Positions 40,901 through 52,017 of a DNA stretch of 64,000 nt are shown here, one piece after another. Every line of letters starts with the position of its first letter. Position 1 is the first letter of the stretch. Below the pieces are notes generated by a model that had not been told where the DNA came from, searched no databases, and saw nothing but the letters and a program-made list of their open reading frames with translations. This DNA comes from Acanthornis magna (Eukaryota; Chordata; Aves; Passeriformes; Acanthizidae), in assembly GCA_036785705.1 (NCBI GenBank), contig JAWUZG010000004.1:8218501-8282500 (forward strand). Direction: 5' to 3'. The position numbers and the translations under genes were made by a program.

Positions 40901-42274
40901 TACTATATCCTAATAAGCTTCTATTGAAAGGGAAAGAAAACTCTTCTTGCTGTGCTCTGTATCTTAAGAAGGACTGTTAATCATGCGTGGAGAAAACAGC
41001 CTCCCTGGGGAGTGTTATTGTTTGAGGAGTAATGGCACTGAACAGACACTTCTCACTATTGGCTAACTATTGGCTCATCATTCAGCACTCTAGTCATCTA
41101 GTCAGTCTCAAATATATCAATTTGTTTAGGAAGCTAATAGACTACCAAAATGACTGGGATTTCGGTCTGCAATGAACACATCTGAAAAATAGACTTAAAA
41201 ATGAAATACCACAGTAATAGGCTGCAGTGCCTAAATTCCATTCCAGATCTAAATTCAAATTAATTTCACACAACACTTCCACTGTTTGTTTCTTTCTATT
41301 AACGGAGTATGTTAATCATATCGGAAGCATGTTTGTTATAGCAATACTTTGTGAATAATATTTTTTACTGTTTCCAAATGAGCTATTCATAAACAAAGCA
41401 TATTGAAAGTAATTATGTGAAACAATGACTTTTGGAACTACAAAAGAAGAGATTTTGCTTTTAACATAATTGAACTAATTTATGTCATGAAATTGGATTG
41501 ACATATTTTGGAATACACAGCTGTAATTGCTTCTGCAAAAGTAAACAAACAAACAAAAATAAAACCAAACAATCAAGCAAAAATAATTCCTAATCCACCC
41601 AAGCAGTCTGGTGAAAGAGAGAAGAGAGAGCTAACAAACATGATTTATCTGGACAAGAGCAAGAAAAGGGATTTGAGCACTTGGAGAACACAGCAGGCAA
41701 TCCTGAGTTCTCTGGTCTATATAGCTCTGGATAAATTATCTTTGAGGATCACAATGAGAAAAGTTTGTATGATAGAAAAATGTATTATTTTTATTATATG
41801 TTTTCTTATTAATTCAAATTTCTATACCAGCAGAGTAAATATTCAGGCAGCTCAAACAAGAATTAAAAAAACCTAGAATCCAGTGGTTTTTTATGATTCT
41901 GGGTCAGCTTATTAAATGCCAGGCTAACATATTGTAAACCATTATCCTGTTTTTAATGAAAATGAAATCCTGAATAATACTTCTAAAACCTTCTGTCTAG
42001 ATTTTTTAAATGTAGATTAAACCATACACTTCAAATTAAATTAAAATAGTAGGAAGATTCTATAAATCTTCATCAGTAAACTCATGTGCAACTCTAACAG
42101 AGGACATATATTTCATGAAAAGGTTTCTTCTTTCATGTCTTCTGACACCTTAATTTCTTCCAGTTTCTTCCATCACATTGCCAGAATACTATTCCAAAAA
42201 TGTGCATGCAAATCAAAAAACATTTAGAACAACAGAAAGAACATAACGATTGTCAAATCAAGTGAAGGTCTGTT

Positions 42275-42320
42275 TGGGGGGGTTTATTTGCTTTTTTTTG
42301 TTTTGTTTTGTTTTTAATTT
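42275..42320. repeat. G7 run followed by T-rich (TTTTG)n tract
   Basis: Seven G residues are followed by T runs spaced by single G residues, with about three TTTTG units. Confidence 0.8.
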
Positions 42321-44429
42321 TCCTTCTTAACCATTCTTCATCTAATGATTTGCACGGCCATTTCTGTAGCATCACTGGTTTTCAGTCATGGAAGACTTTT
42401 ACTTCTCAGTCTCACTTGGCCAAAACTTCCATACACGATGCTCTGCCAGGCACATTACCAAGTTAGATTTCCAGACATCTTTCTATCAAAGAGGAATAAT
42501 ATGACATGAAAGTCTAATGTGGTTAGGCTGTGCTTCAATAATTTATGTTGGACACTAACTTCATTGAACTTATCTGGCTTTTTTGACTAGATATTCTTTC
42601 TGGCATCTATATAAATCCAAATAGATAGGTTATTACATTACAAGTAAAGAAGTACTGACAAGAGAACTTAGTGGCTGCAGTGTCATTCAACATGTAAGCA
42701 TGTCTAAGACTCAGGCATCCAATTCCTATCTGTCCTTATAATACGCTTGGTTAAGAGCTAACACAGCGTTTAAGAATTTATGTTGTGTAAACAACAAACA
42801 AAATGCACAGGCAAATCAGAGACTTCTACAGGATTTGAATAGACTATGGTAAGAAAAACCTAAAACAGTACATAAAAAAAATCCCTAACAAATAGTCAGT
42901 AGTTAATGAAATACATCAAGTACAAAAGACAATATCGTCATAGGAAGAAGGCGTGTCTTTAGGTATCTTACACAGCTGTAACTTGAAGGAGAAAAGGAGA
43001 AGGACACAGGAACTGTTTTAAATTTGTCATGTCTTGTCATGTTCCTTTGAAGGGCAAGGCAACGGGATGGTGCCAAATCTTGGCATTGACTATACTGTAA
43101 AGCACAGATTTAAGCTTTCAAAACCACATGTGATATCTGAGCACAATAGATTTTTAATGAGTGCAGTCTGGAGCTCATTCCCATTGCCTGACCCTTACAC
43201 CTACTCTATCCTATGTTCTTACCACTTTCTGTCTTCTGGCCACAGAACTATCCTTTAAAATCTACCTTAATACCTAAACTACATTTGAAAAATAACCTGA
43301 AGACCGTACAGGGGAACTAGGAATTATAGGCTTTGCATTTGCTTTGTTTGTTAGCAGCAAACCCAAAGATTTTAAGTGCAAGAAACATTCACAGAAAGGT
43401 TAAGTTCCAGACAATATGTGTACAGAAAACTAAATCCACTGATGGATTATTTCCACACTTGGAAAATATGCAAATATCTTTTGGAGTTTAGTGTACAAAA
43501 TTATAATAACTAATAGGTACATTTCAACTACATTTTCTTCCATAAATAAATAAAATGTAATACATAACTAAAATAGAGATAATAATTTTAAGTTATCAAA
43601 GTAAAACTCCAGCAATTGGTGGTGATTTTCTTTATAGTTAAAATAAAGATCACAGAAGGAATAATCAATACCTCTGAAAGCAGAATTGACTTTGAATGCA
43701 TTTTTTAATTAACTTCTTAAATCATAGTTGGCTCTTAATAACATTTTAACATAATGAAATATTTTATTGTGTTTGCAGTGTTCACAAATGTAGACTTTTT
43801 TAATTAGCTAAAGTCTTTCATTCTCCAACTTGATGACAAATCTTCGTATAGAAAACATAAATACAATGGACTGCAAAATTGTCAGCCACAGCTTTGTAAC
43901 TAACTTATTTCCTTGCTCAAACTTTATAAGGATCATTTAAAAGAAATCTAAAAGTCTAGGGGAGAATTTGGTTTTTTTTCTAGTAAGAGAGATGTTAAAG
44001 TGTGTTTTTACAGTATGGATAATTTTCAGTGAGAAGATGATGTCAAAGTTGATAAAGAAACAAGCAACAAGCTTGTTGACGTAAAATGTACAGCATGATG
44101 TATAATGATGATGTACTAAATAGGATAATAGCATAGAATTAAAATTTTATATAAGGCTAGAGTGTTTGAGAAAAGGAACCAAATCCAGATGGTTCTAATA
44201 GTTATTGAATATCTCTCAATGCCAAATGCTATTAGTGCTGTCACTGGAAAAGTTAACTGACAACAGGTATTTTAGGAAAGGGAGCACAAAAGTGATGGGC
44301 ACTTACCTCTATTTGTGCTACAATTTTTGCTTCTATCATTGGCATTTTAGTCCCCTCAGTCACCTATGTTAATAGTATAATAAAAAGTCTGTACTTAAGT
44401 GTTCAGAGACATGAAGATTGGCTTTAAAC

Positions 44430-45160
44430 AGCTGTGAACTTACATAAAGGGTGGAATCTTGTTAGGGCTGCAAGACCATGACTATGCTGCTGGCTATAAC
44501 CATTCCCTGAGATAAAGTTAACTGAGCCAGACACGGCACGGCATGGGAAATGGCTGGATGTGACAGATAACAGCATGAGAAGCTGAAATAAATTAGAGAG
44601 AGCACCATGATGCATGGCATGGGGTGCAGAGGTGGTTAAGGCAGAATTATCCAAGAAATGACCAAACTTCACAGCTAATTGGAGGGATAACTTGGGACCT
44701 TCAGGATGGCAGTTTCTCACAGGCAAGCAACGACAAGGTAACCACGCCAGCAATGACCTACAAGATGGAGGTTATACAAGGAGTGGTCACAGAAATACCC
44801 AATATGGATAAGGATGCAGCAAAACAGAGATCAATAGCGAAGAAGTAATTGAGGTCAGTTAGGAGGAGATTGGAGAATAGAAAAGGAGGTGGGCAAAAAG
44901 AGAGTCAAGATAAAGGAAAGGCAGTAACAAGGTATGTTAATGTTGAAATTGGTGCTGCTTGGGTGTACCTTCTGGGCAGTCCTGCACTTGACCACTGTAG
45001 CCTAAATCAGGACTGTAGACAAAGGCTATTGCTCTGAGAATAATACAGGAGTCAGCCCTGCAGGAAACACACCTTGGATGAGCACACCTGGAAAACCACA
45101 TCAACAGTGTCTCCACATGAGGTCTTGTTCCTGACAGCATCCACATCTGCACATCACTTC
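44430..45160 (+). mobile_element. possible degraded LTR or unclassified repeat
   Basis: A block richer in G and purines than the surrounding AT-rich DNA, with no credible coding frame. Near 45005-45040 it reads GACAAAGGCTATTGCTCTGA. This resembles the polyadenylation-signal-to-U5 passage of avian LTRs, with a mutated AATAAA. No clear TG...CA ends or target duplication could be found, so element, orientation and limits are tentative. Confidence 0.35.
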
Positions 45161-46470
45161 TAAGAAGAATAAAATTTTGACACAGACATTGCCACGCAAT
45201 TTAAGCAATTCAGATTTCACGCTTTCCAGCTGCAGATGTAATTTGATATAAGAAACAGGGATTAGTTGGAAATATAACATCAATATTTATTAATTTGGAG
45301 AGGTCAAAGCAATACTTAAATTATTTTTTTAATTGCTACTATTCATGGTTTAGGATTCTTCCAAGCACAATGAACAATTTGTACTTTTACTATGAAACAA
45401 GCAAAAGGTAGACAATGAAGTCTGTGCATACACATGGGATAGATTAAACTACTAGGAAAATTTTGCCTGAGATCGGAGACACTTTATTTCCTGTACCTGA
45501 GGAAGAACTTGAATTAGTATGTGGAATTTATTGTAATGAAACGGCATTTAGTCACCTTAATATTTGGTAATATATGCATACACATATACAACATTGCTGG
45601 GCTTCAATTCTCTTAAATGGTGTCAGCAACAAAGCTATGAAACATAAATACATAAAATATACACTAGTAAGAAGAAAGAAAATTCTTTTCAGATGTATTT
45701 GTAAAATTCCTTATTCAGTTTTCTTTTTTATAGAGCCTTTATGATCAAATGGAGAACTTTCAATATTCACTGCCCACTTTGAAAAAAATACAGAATAAAC
45801 CATAAAAAATGCCATTTATTGAGCTGAGAATCAAGTGCTACATGTCATAGAATCCATTGCTTCTAGAAGACTAAATATCCTACACCTTTATTATCAAGTA
45901 AATTTCCACAGAGCCTAATTCTGCAGTCCTTCTGCGCATCCATCTCTAAATCATATACTTTCTGTGCAAAATGCTTTTTTCCTAGTTTTTTATTCAACTA
46001 AATATTTTCACTTCATTTACCTTAGATTTATACCTCTTGCTCCACAGGAGCAACACATGATGAACTCTGAGAAGGAAAAACACAAACTTTAGAAGGAAGC
46101 AGCAGAAGTCAACCCCAGTAATTATACTTTCTTTTCTTGATTAGAAACAAATATGGATTTAAAGAAATGAAAGTTCCCATCTCATCTATAGATTTATCCT
46201 CCATTTGTAACATTATGAATTCCAATAAGGATTTTGTTCTATAGCACTTTAGTGTATTCAATGAAAAAGTAAGTTTATCAAATCATTAAATATTTCAATT
46301 TTCATACAGTACAGGATAGAGGAAAAAAGGGTTACTATGTGACCAAATTATAGGATACTATTTAATTATTTTAGGAGATGGAGAAGGAAAAGTTAGCATG
46401 CAAGCAGATTTAAAAAAAACAACAAGAACTGTATAATCTGGTATGGTTTCAAATACATCGGCAAAGCACT
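45161..46470. other. AT-rich intergenic DNA, no gene seen
   Basis: Nothing recognisable between the possible LTR block and the solo LTR. Confidence 0.6.
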
Positions 46471-46477
46471 CACTCAG

Positions 46478-47867
46478 TGTCATGGGTTTGACCCTGGCTA
46501 AATGCCAGGCACCTACAACGTTTGCTCTCTATGCTCTCTCCTGCTGCAGCTATGCAGAGGAGAGGGAAAATTAACACAAAACACTGGACTTATGAGTTGA
46601 GATAAGATCACTGATAAGCAGGACGCACGAGATACAGGGCAAAAGCAGGCGGGAAACTTAAAGTTGCAAAAAAAAGTGATTTATTAATCTAACAGAGTCG
46701 GAGGATAAATCAGAGGTAAAAATAAGCTCTCAAGACACCCTTTCTTCACTGACCCCCCTTCCCTCTTAAGGCACCGCTTCCCAGCTCACCCCCTCCCTCC
46801 TTTCCAACTAACCAACAACTCCCAGGCAGGGGCAGGGTATGGGGTTTTTTCTTAAGTCGGTCCATCACAGTTCTTCTACTACAGACACTGTTTCTCTATT
46901 CTCCCCCTCCCTCCATTCAACCAACAGATCCGGGCTGGGGCAAGATATGTGGCTTTTCTTAGTCAGTCCAACGCCACAATTCTTCTGCTACAAACGCTGT
47001 TTCTCTACTCACCCCTCTCCCTATTAAGGCCATTTCTCAGCTCACCCCTCCCTCCTTCCTTCTAACCAACAGCTCCGGGGTGGGGGCAGGGTATGGGGGT
47101 TTCCCTTGGTCAGGGTCAGTCCATCACAGGAAAAAGAGTCCTCTACTTAGCCATGGGGGTGCCTCCCATGAGAGACAATCCTCTGTGAACTTCTTTGGCG
47201 TGGGTCCAATCTCACGAGCAGCACCCACCCGATTGCTGCTGTCTGAGATTCTCTCCAGGTTGTAGATTTCCAGGCCGAGGCCAGGCTGTTTCCATCCCGG
47301 GAGCAAGGCCTTTCTCTCTCCTGCAAGGCCTTTGCAACTCTCAGTCTCTGGGACTCCCACTAGATCACAGCTTCCTGCAGGCATCCACCTGCTCCTCTGG
47401 CGTGGGCACCTCCCCACAGGCTGTGGGTGGCTCTCTGCATCCCCTGGACTCCATGGGCTGCAGGGGGACCACCTGCTCTCCCATGGTCTTCACCATGGCT
47501 CGCAGAGGGTTTTCAGCTCTGGCGCCTGGAGCACCTCCTTCCCCACCTTCTCCACTGACCTTGGTGCCTCCATGTTTTTCTCCCTCACATATTTTTACCT
47601 CCTCCTCCTCCTCCTCCTCTGGCTAAAAAGAAGTGCGTGCTCACATTGTTTTGATTTCTTCTTAAATATGTTTTCACAGAGGCGTAACTAACATCTCTAA
47701 TTGGCCCAGGTTTGGCCAGCAGCATGTCCATCATCTTCAGAGCCATCAGAGATTGGCTCTGCTGGACATAGTGGAGAAATTTCCAGAATCTTTACTCAGG
47801 ACATGCAGGAGCCATCTTTGTACCCCACCCTATCCACTGGCAAAAACTGGGCCAGGCAAAACTACCA
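46478..47867 (-). mobile_element. solo LTR of an endogenous retrovirus-like element
   Basis: A 1.39 kb block starts with TGTCATGGGTTTGACCCTGG and ends in CA. It is flanked by the direct repeat CACTCAG (46471-46477 and 47868-47874). If the element ends two bases later, the duplication is the 5-mer CTCAG, the size usual for ERVL-type insertions. On the minus strand a TATTTAAG box (47661-47668) lies about 200 bases inside the 5' end, and an AATAAA signal (46680-46685) about 200 bases from the 3' end. This fits a minus-strand LTR with an unusually long transcribed part. I recall this LTR from many bird genomes. There are no gag, pol or env remnants, so it is a solo LTR. Open frames of 97-143 codons inside are not genes. 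Confidence 0.8.
47599..47623. repeat. (CCT)n microsatellite inside the LTR
   Basis: About seven CCT units within the solo LTR, probably expanded after insertion. Confidence 0.85.
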
Positions 47868-47874
47868 CACTCAG

Positions 47875-49251
47875 CTTTCCATTACTGATGTCTTTTTCCA
47901 AGGGGGCATGAGTCATATTCATTAAAATTGTCATATTTCAGCAACTCTGACATTCAGAGATAGTTTTCAAAAGCATCTTTGAAATAGCCCCTTCTGTTGT
48001 CAAGATGCCATGGAAGTTACAGCCTCAATGACACTCTACAGTCAGCTGATGGAGACAGGGATGAATGCAGGAGTGGTGGCAGTGACTTTGGAACTCATAA
48101 GCAGGCAATGCTTCACACACTAATTCTTCGCCTTGCAGAAGTGCCTTGTGCAACACTCTAGCTTGCATTTCTTCAAAGGAAAAAAGGGACTTATGTGGGA
48201 AAACCCAGAAATAAATCAAAAATCATGGACTTACATGTTAATAATGACTTTTAATTTCTTTCAGCATGTTCCATCAAATTTTGTGCTTTGCATTTCTATT
48301 CTTATCAAAAGAAATATCCTAGATAGTTTATGATCCAGTTTAAAAAAAAAAGGCACACCATAAACTCTACTGTAATTTGGTCAAAATGTTAGGTAGGGCT
48401 TTCAGCTCTGAAACTCTTTCATGAATATGCCTCATATCCATCTGTACGTACCTCAAATCCTGGAGATGACACTTTCAGTCAAATAGTTTTCTTAGTTGTT
48501 ATTTTATATTTCTATTGTCTTTAGGTTCCCTGGTCAGGAGGATTCTTCATATTTTCAACCATATGATACCTTTATATATACTGTAGATGTAACTAAGTGT
48601 TAATTTTACCTTAAAACTTACTGAATCTGCACAGCTAATGCAGGTGCAGTCCTAAGGCTTATAAAATTTCTGTGTCTTCAATGCTTCTTTTATCAATTGT
48701 ATTGAGATGGAAAAATGAGGCAAATGCAACATATTTTTACTTTCCATACAATTTAGGTTAATAAAAATGGATGCTGTATTGGGATATTTTCCAAGAATTG
48801 TTTACTGTCAAATGTTAATGAATACTAATTTAAATTTAATCAGGACAGTATTTCACATACATTTCCAATTAAAAGGAATATATTTTTCTATTGCCAAGAG
48901 ATAAGTGGTGTTCAACAAAGTTTAAAATATATCTAAAATTCAAATTTGATTTTGATACACATTTTACTAAATACATATCAAGGAGTGTAAAAGCCAGTTT
49001 ATTTGAGAATGGTGTACCATCTATTTAAAAAAGATCTAATTTATGATTAAATGTTAGGTGCTTTGTGAGTCAGATACCAGTGAGCAGCTTTCTTTAAATG
49101 TAAAAAGATAAATATTCACTAATAAAAAAAAGCGTATTTAACATTGAGAAATTTATTTCAACTTTTTGTTTTGGAAGATGTCTTATTCCTTAAAGAAGTT
49201 ATAAATTATACCAATGTTAATAATCAGATAACTATTGAACCTGAAATCCAC
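47875..49251. other. AT-rich intergenic DNA, no gene seen
   Basis: Strongly AT-rich, without recognisable features. Confidence 0.6.
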
Positions 49252-50405
49252 ATGGAATCATAGGATGGTGCTGGTTGGAATGGATGATGATTTTGTTCTA
49301 ATCCCCCTGCCATGGGCGGAGAACTTTTCATTACACCAGGTTGCTCAAGCGCCATCCACACTTCCAAGAATAGAGCATTCACAACATCTCCGGCCAATCT
49401 GTTCTAGCGCTTCGCCACCCTCTCAGCAAAGAATTTTTTTCGAATATCTAATTAAACCTTCCCTATTTCAGTTTGAACCCATTCCCTCCTTGTCTTGTCA
49501 CTATATGCTCTTGCAAAAAGTCTCTCTCCACCTTTCTAGTAGACTTCTGGAACTGAAAGACCACAATTAGGTCACCCTGCATTCTTCTCTTTTCCAGGCT
49601 GAACAAATGAAGCTCTCTCAGCCCTTCTTTGTAGGAGAAATGCTCCATCCCTCTAATCATCTTGGTCTCCTCTGGACTCACTCCAATGGGTCAAAGTCTC
49701 TCCTGTACTGGGGACTCCAGAGCTCGATGCAGCACCCCAGGTGGTGTCTCACTAGAGAGGAGCAGAAGGCAGAATCACCTCTCTTGGCTTGCCTTTGATG
49801 CAGCCCAAAATACCTATAGTTTTCTGGTCTGTAAGCATACGTTGTTAGTTCATTTCTCATCTGTCACCCACCACGATCCCCAAGTCCTTCTTGGCAGGGC
49901 TGCTCTCCATCAGCTGACCCCTCAGCCTGCACTGATACTGGGGATCACTGATCTGATCACTGCACTGATCCTGACCCAGCTGCAGCACCTTAGATGTGAT
50001 CTTATTGAACCTTATGAGATTCCCATGGGCCCACTTCTCAAGCTTCTCCTGGTTCCTCTGGATGGCATCCCCTCCTTCAGGTGTGTCAACAGCACCACTC
50101 AACTTGGTGTCACCTGCAGATTTGCTGAGGGTGAACTTGATCTCACTGTCTATGTCATTGATGAAGGTATTAAATAGCACTGGTCCTACTATGGGACCTG
50201 AGGGACACCACTTGTCACTTATGTCCATTGGGACCCTGAGTCATTAGTTACTTCTGTCTGAACATAACTTTCAAAAAAGTTCCTTATCCAACTAACAGTC
50301 CATCCATCAAATCCGTCTCTCTCCAATTTAGAGAACAAGGGAAAGACCTTTACTCCTGATTGTCTGCAATGCTTAATTGCTAAATTACTTCTGGCTCCTT
50401 TTTGC
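49252..50405 (-). mobile_element. CR1 LINE, ~1.15 kb, RT C-terminal region plus 3' UTR
   Basis: The longest CR1 copy in the window, in antisense orientation. The left end is the complemented tail (GGAATCATAGGATGG). Moving right, minus-strand frames give the end of ORF2 ('LHLFSLEKRRMQGDLI', 'RQGGNGFKLK'), then 'KKDLGIVVGDR', then the RT core remnant 'GPIVGPVLFNTFINDIDSE', where the DDTKL motif is changed to GDTKL and the catalytic region is incomplete. Last comes 'KLERDGFDGWTVSWIRNFF'. The frames are offset between pieces (50219-50407, 49857-50228, 49463-49681), so frameshifts break it. It is 5'-truncated and inactive. Confidence 0.95.
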
Positions 50406-51975
50406 ACATCTGTCCCTAATCATCTTCAAGACTAATCTGTCATTAAAATGGCTATTTCAGCAGCCTTTCTCCATTTGGTCACCGGGCTAGTATTCACTTC
50501 CCTGTCTTCAGTTAGTTAACAGTAGCCAAGATGGCCATGGCAAGGGAGAGAATACATACTGTCAGTTTATCAGAAGCAAAAGCACAAGCAAGAAAGAGCT
50601 GAGTCATTACTTAAGGGGCACGAAACATGATGGACGCTGGGAAGGATGAAGTCTTTACACTCCTGCTTCAGCTTTCGCTAAGCAGGTTATGGACTAATGG
50701 ACAACATGCTAAGACAAAATTAGGGAAAAAACATTACTTAGATATAGCTCAGATGAAATATTATCAAGTTGATGAACTTTTCTGCGGGGGATTTAGAAAA
50801 TGGCTGAGGAAAGAGAATAAATGATCTTCCAAAATATTAGAAAAGAGCAAAACCAATACTTTTTTTTTTCAAAAGGGGGAAAATTGCCCAGGCAAACTGA
50901 CTCACACTGAGGAGGAATATGTTAGTAAAAAATATGGAATATCAAAAGGTGTTTACTGTCGGCCAGTAAATTATGTCGCAACAAATTTAATTCAACTAGA
51001 TACCTCATCTCATTAGTATGTTTGAAATATTAAGGTATTTCAGACAGTGCCTGATACTATTTTCTTAAATGACCTAGAAAATTAAAGAGAAGAAAAATCT
51101 GCTGCAAAATAAGAATATAAATGGTTAGAAAACTGTACTCAGCTGCTATTCATTGCAAACAGTAATACAAGACAAAATGCTGTGCATGTTTACATATGAA
51201 TTTGTCTTTATTTCACTATTGTTTAATACATTTATCATTTTGTAACAGAAAATAGAGTACACTATTCAATTTGCACATCACTTCTGACTGGACTAGGCTT
51301 TGGAGACCAGATTAAAATTCAAACAGACTTGAGAAACTGAAATTGTTTATCTTCCAAAACAACTGCAAACTGAATGTTTGCTTACAGTAATGCATTTTTA
51401 GGTTAAAAGATTATGAAATACTGCTGTTGTCTTCACTTAAAAACTACACCCTGATAGTCAAACTGCATGTATGAATATTTGGGGCAAATAAGAAAATTGC
51501 CCAGAAGTTTACCATAATGATTCTATTGCTTGCTATTTTCTTCAGTCCCCTTTTTTAGATTATCAGAAATAAAAGGCCTTTTCTTTTTAAGTTTTCAAGG
51601 TAGCAGTACTTTGTATTGCTCATATAACTTCTACTAGACATGTAATACATATTCTGGCCATTGCAGTATCCTAATTACTGACCTTCTTTGTTAATTGTGC
51701 CTTCTTATTAGTTACATGCAGTAGCAATTGAACAGACAAGTTCAGGTTATACCAAAATAACAAAAAATATTTCAGTCCTTATTTATACACGTGCAGCTAC
51801 AAACAAAGTAGTGTCTCAATTTTACATCTAAATTTAATTTATATGTAACCTTATAGAATTGCTAAAACTTACTGGAATAAATTGGGAAAAAAGGTAGACT
51901 TTCCATCAAAAGCATTTTTTAAATAACAGAAAAATATCTGTCAGTTATAATTCACTCAACTTTGAGGAGAAAATT

Positions 51976-52017
51976 GGGGGGGGGGAAGGGGAGAAGAGAA
52001 AGAAAGTGAAAGAGAGA
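51976..52017. repeat. G10 and purine-rich tract
   Basis: Ten consecutive G residues are followed by a G/A-only stretch of about 30 bases with two brief T interruptions. Confidence 0.8.

Larger units (their letters stand above)
35593..44429. other. 8.8 kb AT-rich intergenic DNA
   Basis: No confirmed gene. It contains the unexplained minus-strand open frame at 37544-37954, AACC/AAAC-rich short tracts near 40826-40850 and 41543-41560, and a T/G-rich tract at 42275-42320. The 122-codon plus-strand frame at 41508 is Lys/Asn/Ile-rich AT-driven sequence and is not supported as a gene. Confidence 0.6.

Noticed and set aside
41508..41876. 122-codon plus-strand frame as a gene
   Set aside because: It starts in AAAC/AAAT-rich low-complexity sequence. 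The composition is Lys/Ile/Asn-heavy, as expected from AT-rich DNA, and no family is recognised.
47124..47691. Overlapping 97-143 codon frames on both strands
   Set aside because: They lie wholly inside the solo LTR. LTRs of this kind are non-coding and the frames reflect its GC content and internal repeats.
49662..50177. 171-codon plus-strand frame
   Set aside because: It is the complement of the CR1 reverse transcriptase remnant. The true coding sense is on the minus strand.
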